Below, in pieces: positions 29,072 to 39,451 of a DNA stretch of 64,000 nt. Made by a program: the position numbers and the translations under genes. Where the stretch lies: the NCBI GenBank assembly GCA_026390155.1, contig JAPLGL010000052.1, positions 18,587-82,586 on the forward strand. The letters are read 5' to 3'. Source of the stretch: Caldisericota bacterium. GTDB lineage: Bacteria; Caldisericota; Caldisericia; Cryosericales; Cryosericaceae. The notes beneath the pieces were generated by a model that was not told the origin of the DNA, made no database searches, and saw only the letters and a list, made by a program, of their open reading frames with translations. Each line of letters begins with the position of its first letter. The first letter of the stretch is position 1.

Positions 29072-30572
29072 CGTCATCGGCCTGACGGCCCATCCCGTGC
29101 AGGTCGAGGTCGACATCACCGACGGCCTGCCCGTGTTCACCATTGTAGGGTTGCCGGACGCCACCGTCCAGGAAGCCCGCGAGCGCGTCAAGAGTGCTGT
29201 CCGGAATGCAGGCTTTCACTTTCCTGCCCATCGTATCACGGTGAACCTGGCGCCGGCCGATCTTCGCAAGGAGGGTGCGTTCTTCGACCTTCCCGTTGCC
29301 GTCGGTATCCTCAAGGCGTCCGGACAGCTCGAAGCCTCGCTTGACGGGTATGTGTTCCTCGGTGAGCTCTCGCTCGAAGGGACGTTGCGGCCCGTCCATG
29401 GCGTCCTGCCAGCGGTGGCCGGCCTCGCTGCTGCAGACGGGACGCACACGTATGTCGTGCCGCATCAGAATGTTGGTGAACTCGCCCTGCTCGAGGGGAC
29501 GCGCCTCCTGCCATCCGTGGGCCTCAGCGACGTGGTGCAGGCACTCGTCGAGGGGCCGATGATCCAGGTCGTCCCAGCATACAGCCCGCCGGCGACAGCG
29601 GTCCATTCACCACTTGACTTCGCAGACGTCAAGGGCCAGGCGACGGCCAAGAGAGCCATGGAGATTGCCGCGGCCGGAGGGCACAATATCCTGCTCACTG
29701 GTTCGCCCGGGTCGGGCAAGACGATGCTGGCAGAACGACTGCCGGGCATCATGCCACCGATGATGCGCGAGGAGGTCCTGGAGGTCACGACCGTCTACAG
29801 CGCCGCTGGCCTGCTGATGGACGGACAGTCCATGGTGGAACAGCGCCCGTTCCGGCACCCTCACCACACGGCATCCAGCATCGCCGTCATCGGCGGAGGA
29901 GCCACTGCGCGCCCTGGCGAGATCTCGCTCGCCGACCGGGGTGTCCTGTTCATGGATGAGCTACCCGAGTTCCACAGGGACGTCCTGGAAGTCCTGCGTC
30001 AGCCCCTCGAGAGTGGCACCGTCACCATTTCGCGTGTGCGCCAGACCCTGACCTACCCTGCCCATTTCTTGCTGGTCGCGGCGATGAACCCGTGTCCGTG
30101 CGGCTGGTACGGTGACACGACCCATCCCTGTACGTGTTCAGCTTCTAATGTGAGACGGTATCGCAGCCGGATCAGCGGGCCGCTCCTGGACCGCTTCGAC
30201 ATGGTCCTTTCCGTTCCGCGCCTGCAGGCGTCCGAGCTGGGCGAGCTGCGGGCAGGCGAGACGTCGGCCGTTATCCGTGGGCGTGTCACCCTTGCCCGAG
30301 AGCGCGCGCGGGGAGTCCTCGAGGAACGCGGCCTTCGTGCCAACGCGGACCTTTCCGGTCCACAGGTGCGCAAGCTTGTCTCGTTGGACCACGACGCCCA
30401 GGCGTTCCTTGGCATGGCGGTGACACGGTTCAGCCTGAGCGGACGGGGGTATGACAAGGTCCTCAAGGTTGCCCGCACGATTGCCGACCTGGACCGAGCC
30501 CAGCGAGTCCGTGCGGAGCATATCAGCGAGGCGCTGCAGTACAGGTCTGCGGGAGCCACCTGGGACGCCTGA
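29046..30572 (+). CDS. YifB family Mg-chelatase-like AAA ATPase (ComM-like)
   Basis: [71 protein letters not shown]. Confidence 0.95.
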   Translation: [508 protein letters not shown]

Positions 30573-30709
30573 GCCCGGGAACTCAAAAGCAGCACCGCTC
30601 GTCTCATGAGTGCAGGCCCTGCCGGAAGGTCCCGTACAGGACCTGGTTGCTGGACCGGCATCGTCCGTTATACTCGCAGGGAGAACCTGGTAGGGCTGAA
30701 GAGGTGGGG

Positions 30710-31846
30710 ATGAATTGCAGGACGTTGCGGTGGTTTGTGGTAGCCATACTGGTATGCGGCCTTGCCGGAGCAGTTCTCTTGCCTGTGCCTTCTGCTCAGG
30801 CGGTCGATACGACATCATGGTTCCGCCTGCTGACCGTCGACACCAGTCTCGCCATCTCGCTAAACGGCTCGAAGCTGTCGGCCAGAGCGATGCGCATCGG
30901 GGAGACCCTCCTGGTTCCCTTCAGCGTCCTGCATCAGGCATGGGGTGCCGTCTACGCGGTGTCCGCGGCCGGCTCCGCCCTCACGATCGGGTTCCGGCAT
31001 GCGGTCTGGAAGGGGATGTCGCCCACCTATCGCCTTGACCTCCTCGACATGCCCTGGGGCGTTGCACCGGTATCATCGGGTGGCCAGCTGTACATTCCAC
31101 TGCGGGAGCTGATGGAACCGATGGGGGCCTTTGTGGGGAAGCGAACACCGTCCGGTGAAGTGGTCGTCGCCTACTCGACGAAATGGCAGAAGGAGCCATG
31201 GCTGCGTCAAGGGCAGCTGGCTCAAGTTGAGGCGATCGACCAGATCCCCGTCAACCTGAAGCGTGTGGCGACGATCCACAAGGTCGTGGCATTCACCTTC
31301 GACGACAACTGGGACGCCGTGGCTGCAGTCCGCATCGCCGAGCTCTTCCATGCATACAATGGCCACTGCACGTTCTTTGTCATCGGCACGAACGTCCGCA
31401 TGCACCCCGAGGTCATACGCACGATGGTGCGGCTCGGCCATGATATCGGCAACCATACCCACAGCCATCCTGCTGCCACGAACATCACAGAGGCCACGTT
31501 TGTCAAGCAGATCCAGGCGTGTGAACAGGTTCTGAACGGTATGGGGCTGACCAGCCGGCCGTACTTCCGGTTTCCCTATTTTGCCGAGGATAAGCATCTG
31601 ATGCAGATCGTGACCGACCAGGGTTATGTGACGATTGGTTCGGCGTGGACGATCGAGGACACGGGACCCAACTGGTCCGTGGCTCATAGTATCGCGACCA
31701 TCCGACGCTTCATCAGCCCCGGCGTCATCTTCGTGGGTCATGCCAACAACATGATGACGTACAATGCCATGAAGGCGATCCTTCCGGAGCTGGCGGGTCA
31801 AGGCTACAGCTTCGTCTCCATCAGCGAGCTCCTCACGGGGCGCTGA
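30710..31846 (+). CDS. Polysaccharide deacetylase with N-terminal copper-amine-oxidase-like stalk domain
   Basis: Signal peptide; VVAFTFDDNWD..GHCTFFVIGTNVRMHPEVIRTMVRLGHDIGNHTHSH NodB motifs. Confidence 0.88.
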   Translation: MNCRTLRWFVVAILVCGLAGAVLLPVPSAQAVDTTSWFRLLTVDTSLAISLNGSKLSARAMRIGETLLVPFSVLHQAWGAVYAVSAAGSALTIGFRHAVWKGMSPTYRLDLLDMPWGVAPVSSGGQLYIPLRELMEPMGAFVGKRTPSGEVVVAYSTKWQKEPWLRQGQLAQVEAIDQIPVNLKRVATIHKVVAFTFDDNWDAVAAVRIAELFHAYNGHCTFFVIGTNVRMHPEVIRTMVRLGHDIGNHTHSHPAATNITEATFVKQIQACEQVLNGMGLTSRPYFRFPYFAEDKHLMQIVTDQGYVTIGSAWTIEDTGPNWSVAHSIATIRRFISPGVIFVGHANNMMTYNAMKAILPELAGQGYSFVSISELLTGR

Positions 31847-32825
31847 CTACCGGCGACAGGCCGAGGGTCGTCGTTAGCCAGGGGAGCACGACGTCCAGAA
31901 ATGCCTGAGGACCCTCCTCCTGCGGCACATGACCGAGTCCAGCGAGGGGCATGAACGTGAAGTGGCTGTTCAGGGAGGCGAGGCGTCTGCTTTCCGACTG
32001 CGGAATGATCCGGTCGTCGTCTCCATGCACGATCAGCGCAGGTTGTTGAATCGATCCGACCTGAAACCAGAGGTTCAGTCGTCCGGGGGCTGACGTGACG
32101 TACCAGAGCCCCGCATCCCAGTTGCTTGCCGTCAGAGGCTTCCGATAGGCCGGGATGACGTCGGCTGGCATGATGGCCTGGTCGTGCCAGGCGGTCGTGA
32201 CCAGCGATTGCATACGGGGGACCAGAGCCCGGACGAGTAGTGGGCCCAGATGCTGCACCTGCGGCGTGCGGATGAGCCAATCCACAACGGGGTTTGACGC
32301 GCTCTCCCCCGATACCGCGGGACTGACCAGGACCATCGCCTGCACAGCTTGCGGGTACTTGAGGGCCATGTCGAGAGCGACGCCTCCTCCGGCGGAGTTG
32401 CCGATGAGGATGGCCTGCTCGAATCCAAGGACATGCATCAGTTCCAGGGCAAGCTGTGCCTGCTCCGTCGGATCATACGGGTCGTAGCCGTGCCAGTCGC
32501 TCTGGAGGGGACGCTGGGACAACCCAAAACCCGGGCGGTCGTAGGCGACGACGGTCCCCAGCTGTGCGAGGGCGGGAGCGACGCGGTCCCAGGTGAATGT
32601 GCTGGACCCGAACCCGTGCATGAGCAGCAAGAGGGGTTTGCCCTGTCCATAGACCTTGTAATGAAGCCATATCCCGCGCACATAGATGAACTTGCCATCC
32701 TGGTCTGTGAGTTCATAGGGTGTCTTGCCCTGGAAGGGGTGCACCGGGACGAGGAATGGTCCGAACGCGAGCAGGGTGAGCAGGATAGCCAGGGTAAGCG
32801 CCAAAGCGCGCGCGAGGCGTCTCAC
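31833..32825 (-). CDS. Alpha/beta fold hydrolase
   Basis: GTG start (GTGA overlap with next gene); LLLLMHGFGSSTFTWDRV, LIGNSAGGGVAL, VHGDDDRIIP. Confidence 0.87.
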   Translation of the reverse strand: MRRLARALALTLAILLTLLAFGPFLVPVHPFQGKTPYELTDQDGKFIYVRGIWLHYKVYGQGKPLLLLMHGFGSSTFTWDRVAPALAQLGTVVAYDRPGFGLSQRPLQSDWHGYDPYDPTEQAQLALELMHVLGFEQAILIGNSAGGGVALDMALKYPQAVQAMVLVSPAVSGESASNPVVDWLIRTPQVQHLGPLLVRALVPRMQSLVTTAWHDQAIMPADVIPAYRKPLTASNWDAGLWYVTSAPGRLNLWFQVGSIQQPALIVHGDDDRIIPQSESRRLASLNSHFTFMPLAGLGHVPQEEGPQAFLDVVLPWLTTTLGLSPVVSAP

Positions 32826-33577
32826 TGCTTCTGTTTTGCTACCTGTGCAAGGAAGTCGGCAGTTGCCTGGACGACCAGGCGCCACTGTTCGTCGGCAGCG
32901 ATGGTGGCAGTGTGGTCACCCATCTGTGTGCCATATGAACCAAACTGCGAATGGTTGCCGCCCTCGATAGGCCGGTACGTGGTCGTCGGGGGCAGCAGCA
33001 GGCGTGCAGCCGTGATCTTGGCGGGAGTTGCCAGCCCGTCCCGGGATGCGGTCACCGACAGGACAGGAAGGAACGATGTCGAGAGGTCATCACTCCCCGC
33101 CGGGTACGACGCCCACAGGACGAGCCCCGCGATTTCCTTGAGATGCAGGCGAGCGAAGCGTGCGGCCATGGAGCCCCCCAGCGAATGACCTCCGATGGTC
33201 CAGGCGCGGATACCCTGGTACGTGTCGATGATGTCCTGTGCCCGTTCCGGTGAGAGAATGGCAAGATTGAGCAGCATCGGCGCGATGACGACCACGCTGC
33301 CGCCTGCGGCGATACCACGGGCAAGTGGGGCATAGGCACGCGGGTCGACGCGGGCGCCCGGGTACAGGATGAAGCCCACCCCATTCTGCACACCGATCGG
33401 CTCGAACAGCAGACGCCCTGCTCCGTCAAGGGAGACCTTGACGTCATCGTTGCTCTTCATGGCCGCATAGGCCTCGGCTGACGGCCTCGCTGGCGTGTTG
33501 GCCCACGCGACGAATCCGCCCACGGCCAGACCGACCACGAGCAGCAACGTAAGCAGGATGCGTCTGAGGATCTGCAT
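32822..33577 (-). CDS. Alpha/beta hydrolase family protein, N-terminal TM
   Basis: MQILRRILLTLLLVVGLAVGGFVAWANTPARPSAEAYAAM; GGHSLGGSMAARFA. Confidence 0.83.
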   Translation of the reverse strand: MQILRRILLTLLLVVGLAVGGFVAWANTPARPSAEAYAAMKSNDDVKVSLDGAGRLLFEPIGVQNGVGFILYPGARVDPRAYAPLARGIAAGGSVVVIAPMLLNLAILSPERAQDIIDTYQGIRAWTIGGHSLGGSMAARFARLHLKEIAGLVLWASYPAGSDDLSTSFLPVLSVTASRDGLATPAKITAARLLLPPTTTYRPIEGGNHSQFGSYGTQMGDHTATIAADEQWRLVVQATADFLAQVAKQKQ

Positions 33578-33585
33578 AGTTCTTC

Positions 33586-34434
33586 CTACGCCATCTCGTC
33601 CAGCAGCTCTTCGTACGGCGCCATGTCGGTTGTCCAGTCCTGCCACAGTGGAGACCTGTTACTGAGCGCCGGATGCAGGTCGCCGTAGCTCGGCCGCTCG
33701 TGCACGTACAGGACGCCGATCGGGATGTGGTCGCCCCATTCCAGTGCCTTGGCAAAGGCGGCTTGGCGGTCCGTCGGGTCATAATCGTCAGGAAGCTTCT
33801 GGACGCGCTCCTTGTACCAGCCAAACGTGTTGACCTTGTTGAAGGTCACACACTGCTGCAGCACGTCGACAAGCGCGAACCCGTGGTGTCGGATGGCCGC
33901 GCGCATCGTGGTGGCCATATGGTCGGGATCCCCGACAAATGTTCGCGCAACAAACGAGCAGTCCAGTGCCACTGCGGTTGCCAGGGGACTGAAGGGTTCC
34001 AGCATGACACCCAGCGTCTGGGCCACGGTCGTTGTACCCATCGCAGTCGTCGGCGACGCCTGTCCCTTGGTGAGGCCGTAGATCTGGTTGTCATGGACGA
34101 TCAGTGTGAGGTCGACGTTGCGCCGCATCGCAGCCAGCAGGTGGTTGCCTCCTTCGCCGTAATTGCATCCGTCGCCCGAGTGGACGACGACGGTCAGGTC
34201 ATTGTTCGCGATCTTCGCCGCCTGAGCCGCCGGCAGGGCGCGTCCATGCAGGCCGTTGAAAACATTGACGCCCTTGAGATAATGCGGCAGTTTGGCTGCC
34301 TGGCCGATGCCGGAGACGTACAGGAAGTGGTTTCGAGGGATTTCGCTGGACTCGAGGATGCGGTTCACGGCGTCCAGCAAAGCGAAGTTGCCACATCCTG
34401 GGCACCAGGCGATGTCCGTACCGTTCTTCCACAT
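33586..34434 (-). CDS. korB: 2-oxoacid:ferredoxin oxidoreductase subunit beta
   Basis: DIAWCPGCGNFALLDAVNRIL; TPP motif GDGCNYGEGGNHLLAA. Confidence 0.92.
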   Translation of the reverse strand: MWKNGTDIAWCPGCGNFALLDAVNRILESSEIPRNHFLYVSGIGQAAKLPHYLKGVNVFNGLHGRALPAAQAAKIANNDLTVVVHSGDGCNYGEGGNHLLAAMRRNVDLTLIVHDNQIYGLTKGQASPTTAMGTTTVAQTLGVMLEPFSPLATAVALDCSFVARTFVGDPDHMATTMRAAIRHHGFALVDVLQQCVTFNKVNTFGWYKERVQKLPDDYDPTDRQAAFAKALEWGDHIPIGVLYVHERPSYGDLHPALSNRSPLWQDWTTDMAPYEELLDEMA

Positions 34435-34435
34435 G

Positions 34436-36118
34436 TCAGATCACCTCCAAGTCATGCAGCCTGCGTTCGATGTATGCAGCGCTCAGGGGACGTCCGTCGT
34501 ATCGTAGAACCGTTTGCTCGATGTGTTTTCCAGTCTCTCGCGCGATGAGTTGCGCGAACTGGGCGGTCGCATTACTTTCGACGGCGACGACCAGCCGGGC
34601 GCGTTCCATCTCGGCAATCAAACGCTCGGTCCTCAGTGGCCAGACCTCGTTGAAATGGACGAGCCGGAGGTCAGTCGGGTGTTGCAGGACAAGTTCTTCC
34701 AGCGCTCCGAAGCTCGAGCCCCAACCAACCAGCAGAGTCGGACCGTTGCCCAGGACGAGCGGCTCTTCTATGTCCCTCAACAGGTCGCGTTGCCTGTGAA
34801 GGCGCTTGCTGACCATGCGCTCCCGGTTGTCCAGGTCTTCGGTCAGGTGTCCGGCTTCATCATGCTCGTCGCTGTCGACGATCACCGGCCAGTCGGTCTG
34901 CAGGGGTGCGAGACGCGGCGACACGCCCGATGGCGTCAGCGCGTATCGCTGGTATGGTTCCTGGTATGATCCGGGTGCTGCAAGGTGCCGGTCCAGGTGG
35001 ACCTCTCCCAATTCCCAGCGGGGCGCCGTCACAAGCGTATCCGCCAGCTGCTGGTCGGACAGGATGATAGCAGGAATCTGGTACTTCGATGAGAGATCAT
35101 ACGCCTTCAATGTCAGATTGAAGGCGTCTTCTGCCGTGCGCGGTGCGCTCAGGTAGCGCACAAACTCACCGTGCCCGGCCTGCAGGACGAACCACAGGTC
35201 GCCCTGCTCCGTGCGCGTCGGCAGTCCGATAGCAGGCGCAGGACGCTGCGCGTCGACGATGACGATGGGGGTCTCTGTCATTCCGGCCAGTGACAGGGCT
35301 TCGACCATCAGGGCGAATCCGCCGCCAGACGTCGAGACCATCTGGCGCACGCCCGCATAGCTGGCACCCACGGCCATGTTGGCTGCGGAGATCTCGTCCT
35401 CCGCCTGCTCGACGACGATCCCGTACTGCTCCGCGTGTGCTGCCAGGTAGTTCATGATACCGGATCCAGGCGTCATCGGGTAGCCGGAGTAGAACTTGAC
35501 TCCTGCGATGATCGCGGCAGCGCCGATCGCCTGGCTGGCGTTGGTGAGGAGGTGGTGGTCCAGCTTCCGCTGCGGCAGCGACCATGCTTCCATGACGGGC
35601 TGGTCATAGCCCTCCTCCAGGACTGCAAGGTTCTTCTCCAGGATCTTCGCGGGAAAGACCTTGCGTGTCACCACAGTCGCTGCTTCAAGGGGAATGCCGA
35701 GCATGCGGCACATGGCGCCGAATAGGAAGACGTTGGCGGCGCGGGCATCGCCCGCCAGGGCGGTTGCGCGTTCAACGGCGGGGACTCGTACCGCCCCAGG
35801 TAGATCCACCCCGGACTTGGCGTCGCACAAGGTCCGGGTCGACGCTGCGATTTCGGACTCGTGACCATTGCCGGCAAGGTGGTAGGGGAGGACGGACGAG
35901 GCCAGCGGGACGAACAGGTCCATAAGTGGCTGGACAGCATGGCGGGGCACGTCGGACGCGCGTATCGTCGTGGCGTCCAACCCTCCTCGGATGCGGCTAT
36001 GATAGCTTTCGTCCTGTACGACATAGTACCCGCGGTCGAACAGGACGTGTGCGGTCAGTGACCCGAGTGTCTTGACCCCCTGCCCTGCCTCGCCGCTGAT
36101 GGTAATGCTGATGTCCAT
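34436..36118 (-). CDS. korA: 2-oxoacid:acceptor oxidoreductase subunit alpha (gamma-alpha fusion)
   Basis: MDISITISGEAGQGVKTLGSLTAHVLFDRGYYV; FYSGYPMTPGSGIMNYLA. Confidence 0.92.
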   Translation of the reverse strand: MDISITISGEAGQGVKTLGSLTAHVLFDRGYYVVQDESYHSRIRGGLDATTIRASDVPRHAVQPLMDLFVPLASSVLPYHLAGNGHESEIAASTRTLCDAKSGVDLPGAVRVPAVERATALAGDARAANVFLFGAMCRMLGIPLEAATVVTRKVFPAKILEKNLAVLEEGYDQPVMEAWSLPQRKLDHHLLTNASQAIGAAAIIAGVKFYSGYPMTPGSGIMNYLAAHAEQYGIVVEQAEDEISAANMAVGASYAGVRQMVSTSGGGFALMVEALSLAGMTETPIVIVDAQRPAPAIGLPTRTEQGDLWFVLQAGHGEFVRYLSAPRTAEDAFNLTLKAYDLSSKYQIPAIILSDQQLADTLVTAPRWELGEVHLDRHLAAPGSYQEPYQRYALTPSGVSPRLAPLQTDWPVIVDSDEHDEAGHLTEDLDNRERMVSKRLHRQRDLLRDIEEPLVLGNGPTLLVGWGSSFGALEELVLQHPTDLRLVHFNEVWPLRTERLIAEMERARLVVAVESNATAQFAQLIARETGKHIEQTVLRYDGRPLSAAYIERRLHDLEVI

Positions 36119-36138
36119 GATGGCTCCTGTGGAAAGGT

Positions 36139-37146
36139 TTAGTGGCTTGTTGCTTCCCGGGCTTTGCGCACCCAGTCATGGTCGGCAACGAGTGCGCGCC
36201 CGACGCCCACCAGATCGGCCGTTCCATTCTCGATGATTTCCTGTGCAGTTTGTGGTTGTGTGATGCCACCGGTACAGACGACGTGACAACGGACCGCTGA
36301 CGAGACGGCCTCGGCAAATGGCCGGAAGTACGCTTCACCCGTGATCCCGGCGGGGCGGCTTCCGCAGATGCCCGCCGACAGGTCGAGGATGGCGACGCCT
36401 GCATCATCAAGTGCACGTGCGGCTTCGACACCTTCCGCGATGGTGAGCCCGCCTTCGTAGAGTTGAAGGAGAGGCGGGTTGTCCGCGACGCCAAGCCTTA
36501 CCATGAGCGGCAGGTCCCCGTGCACTGCTGCCCGGACTTCTTCGACGATTTCGAGCGGCAGGCGCCTTCGCCCTGCGGCTGTCCCGCCATATGTGTCGGT
36601 GCGGTGGTTGGTCAGGGGGCTGAGAAACTCTCCCAGCAGGTAGCCGTGCGCGCAGTGGATCTCGACGAAATCGTAGCCGGCCCGGTGGACGCGGTCGGCT
36701 GCTGCCCCGAAGGCGCGAATGACTGCCACGATATCGTTCTTCGACATCTCCTCCGGGACCAGGTGCGAGACAGGGTTCTCTACGGCGCTTGGGCCGAGAC
36801 ACCGTCCGGGCATCTCCGCCCGCCGGTTCGACCCGGAATGGCTGATCTGGGCAGCGCACAGGGCACCGGAGGCATGGATAGCAGCAGCGATGGCGGCGTG
36901 TCCGGCTACATGTGCGTCGGATGCCAGGGATATCTGGCGAGGTGATGCACGTCCTTCCGGCGTGACGCAGGAGTGTTCCACGACGACCAGGGCTACGCCG
37001 GTGGTGGCCATCGAGCCGTAGTGGCCGGCTGTCGCGGGACTTGGAAGTCCCTCAGCATCCGCCTGCTCGGTTGCCATGGGTGGCAGCACAAGACGGTTTG
37101 CAAGGCGAACTCCTGCAACGTCCAGTTCAGAGAAAAGGTCCTTCAT
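36139..37146 (-). CDS. NADH:flavin oxidoreductase (Old Yellow Enzyme family)
   Basis: MKDLFSELDVAGVRLANRLVLPPMATEQA; AADRVHRAGYDFVEIHCAHGYLLGEFLSPLTNHRTDTYGG. Confidence 0.93.
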   Translation of the reverse strand: MKDLFSELDVAGVRLANRLVLPPMATEQADAEGLPSPATAGHYGSMATTGVALVVVEHSCVTPEGRASPRQISLASDAHVAGHAAIAAAIHASGALCAAQISHSGSNRRAEMPGRCLGPSAVENPVSHLVPEEMSKNDIVAVIRAFGAAADRVHRAGYDFVEIHCAHGYLLGEFLSPLTNHRTDTYGGTAAGRRRLPLEIVEEVRAAVHGDLPLMVRLGVADNPPLLQLYEGGLTIAEGVEAARALDDAGVAILDLSAGICGSRPAGITGEAYFRPFAEAVSSAVRCHVVCTGGITQPQTAQEIIENGTADLVGVGRALVADHDWVRKAREATSH

Positions 37147-37313
37147 GGTCATCCTCCTGTATGGAATGCATAGACTCTTATCATGGTGCCATTCTAGAGC
37201 CTGCGCGAACGTTTGCAAGGACGGGGCTCATGCTGTTCTGGCCCCGCAAAGACATTGAGGCTATACTAAATAGTATGAAGCTACCGGAGTCGTGAATTGA
37301 AAGGAGCAAGATC

Positions 37314-38747
37314 GTGGATAAACGACGTGGGCAGGCGTATCACCGCAGATTCTCGCCACTCTATACGGACTACTATGAGTATTCCATGACGCAAGGCTAC
37401 TACCTTTCCGGCAAAGGGCAGGACGAGGCCGTATTCGACATCTTCTATCGGCAGAATCCCTACGGAGGAGGATACGCCATTGCGGCTGGTCTGCGCGACG
37501 CCGTCGACTATGTGCTTAATATGCGCTTCACGTCGGAGGAACTCGGGTATCTGAGTTCGCTTGGATACCGGGGCGACTTTCTCCAGGTACTTGAAAGGAC
37601 GCGGTTCACCGGCGACATCACGGCTGTGCCCGAAGGCGAGGTCGTCTTTCCGGGGGAACCCATCATCAGCGTCAAGGGTCCGCTCATCGAGACCCAGCTT
37701 CTGGAGGGGCTCATGCTCAGCACCATCAACTTCCAGACACTCATCGCGACCAAGGCACGCCGCATGGTGTGCGCGGCCGAGGGGAGGGGCATTGTCGACT
37801 TTGGCCTCAGGCGCGCGCAGGGAGACGGCGGCATGGGCGCCAGCCGGGCGTGCTTCGTGGGCGGCGTTGCTTCGACGTCCAACGTCCTGCTGGCGTTCGA
37901 AGAAGGCGTGCCCGTGGGGGGGACGGTTGCCCACAGCTGGATCCAGAGCTTTGACACGGAGCTGGAAGCGTTCCGCGCCTATGCACAGATGCATCCGGAC
38001 GACTCCGTCCTGCTCCTCGACACCTATGACACGCTGAGGCAGGGACTGCCCAACGCCGTCATTGTCGGCAGGGAGCTGGAGGCACAGGGCCACCACCTGA
38101 GGGGCGTCCGGCTGGACTCCGGAGACCTCGCGTACCTCAGCAAGAAGGTGCGGACTGTTCTCGACGAGAATGGGTTGAGCCACGTGAAGATCGCAGTCAG
38201 CAACCAGCTCGACGAGTACGTCATAGAGTCACTCGTCGACCAGGGCGCCCCCATCGACATGTTCGGTGTGGGAACACGCCTGGTGACCGGCTACAGCGAT
38301 GGCGCGCTGGATGGCGTGTACAAGATGGTTCAGCTCAGGGGCAGGCCGATCATCAAGATTTCCGAAAACCCGGCCAAGATCAACATCCCGGGCGAGAAGG
38401 AACTATACCGCTACTATGACGCCGGGGACGGTCTCTGGCTGCTCGACGGCCTGTGCCTGACCGGAGGCGACGACGAGCCGACCGTGCTGATGCATCCCGA
38501 CTTCGACTACAAGAAGACCGAGGTGGCGGGACTGAAGCGTGAGAACATCCGCAAGGCGATCGTCAGGAATGGCGAACTCGTGTACACATTCCCCACCTTG
38601 CTCGAGACAGCGGTATGGAGCGCCCAGCGGTTTGCCCTGCTGTACGGCGGACACAAGCGCTTTGCAAACCCCCACACGTATCACGTCGGCGTCAGCCGCG
38701 AGTTGTTCGACCTGCGGCGCAGCCTGATCGATGCACGGTCGTCATGA
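37314..38747 (+). CDS. pncB: Nicotinate phosphoribosyltransferase
   Basis: SPLYTDYYEYSMTQGYYLSGKGQDEAVFDIFYRQNPYGGGYAIAAGL; GTG start with AAAGGAG SD. Confidence 0.95.
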   Translation: MDKRRGQAYHRRFSPLYTDYYEYSMTQGYYLSGKGQDEAVFDIFYRQNPYGGGYAIAAGLRDAVDYVLNMRFTSEELGYLSSLGYRGDFLQVLERTRFTGDITAVPEGEVVFPGEPIISVKGPLIETQLLEGLMLSTINFQTLIATKARRMVCAAEGRGIVDFGLRRAQGDGGMGASRACFVGGVASTSNVLLAFEEGVPVGGTVAHSWIQSFDTELEAFRAYAQMHPDDSVLLLDTYDTLRQGLPNAVIVGRELEAQGHHLRGVRLDSGDLAYLSKKVRTVLDENGLSHVKIAVSNQLDEYVIESLVDQGAPIDMFGVGTRLVTGYSDGALDGVYKMVQLRGRPIIKISENPAKINIPGEKELYRYYDAGDGLWLLDGLCLTGGDDEPTVLMHPDFDYKKTEVAGLKRENIRKAIVRNGELVYTFPTLLETAVWSAQRFALLYGGHKRFANPHTYHVGVSRELFDLRRSLIDARSS

Positions 38748-39451
38748 GCCAGGAACGCTTCGGTCCTGATACGGCGCTGCTGGTCGTCGACGTCCAGAAT
38801 GACTTCTGCCCCGGCGGGGCCCTGGCCGTGACCGGAGGGGACGCCATTATCCCGGTCATCAACGCATGGATGCCACGGTTTGCCACCGTTGTCGCCTCGC
38901 GCGACTGGCACCCCGCGAACAGCGTCCACTTCGGCAGCTGGCCTCCTCACTGTGTCGCGGGCACGTACGGCGCGCAGTTCAGAGCCGGACTGGACACCGG
39001 GCGGTTCCTGCTGGTCCTGGACAAGGGGACCAACAATGTCGACGACGGCTACAGCGCATTTGAAGCGACCAGCGAGGACCTTAAGGCCTGGCTTCGCAGC
39101 CGGGGCATCGAGATGCTGTACGTCTGCGGTCTCGCGACCGACTACTGCGTTCTGCAGACGGTGCTGGACGCGCTTCGCCTCGGGTTCGGCGTCACGGTCA
39201 TCCGTGATGGCATCGCCGCCGTGGAGGTCCACCCCGGCGACGGACAGCGAGCTCAGGACGCGATGACAGCAGCAGGCGCCCTTGTAACAGGGGACAGTCC
39301 TAGTTGTTGTAACATCCTCCTGGCGGAGCGGAGTTATTCCTGGCTGGAGTGCAAGCGCGGGAAACCATCACGGTCTGCTCTTTGCTTTTGGCCGCGTCGC
39401 AGCTACGCTGGAAGAATCTATCTCCGAGGAATGAGGTGCACGCAGACTTGA
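38744..39451 (+). CDS. pncA: Nicotinamidase/isochorismatase family, apparent C-terminal extension
   Basis: TALLVVDVQNDFCPGGALAVTGGDAIIPVIN; YVCGLATDYCVLQTVLDA; ATGA overlap with pncB. Confidence 0.92.
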   Translation: MSQERFGPDTALLVVDVQNDFCPGGALAVTGGDAIIPVINAWMPRFATVVASRDWHPANSVHFGSWPPHCVAGTYGAQFRAGLDTGRFLLVLDKGTNNVDDGYSAFEATSEDLKAWLRSRGIEMLYVCGLATDYCVLQTVLDALRLGFGVTVIRDGIAAVEVHPGDGQRAQDAMTAAGALVTGDSPSCCNILLAERSYSWLECKRGKPSRSALCFWPRRSYAGRIYLRGMRCTQT

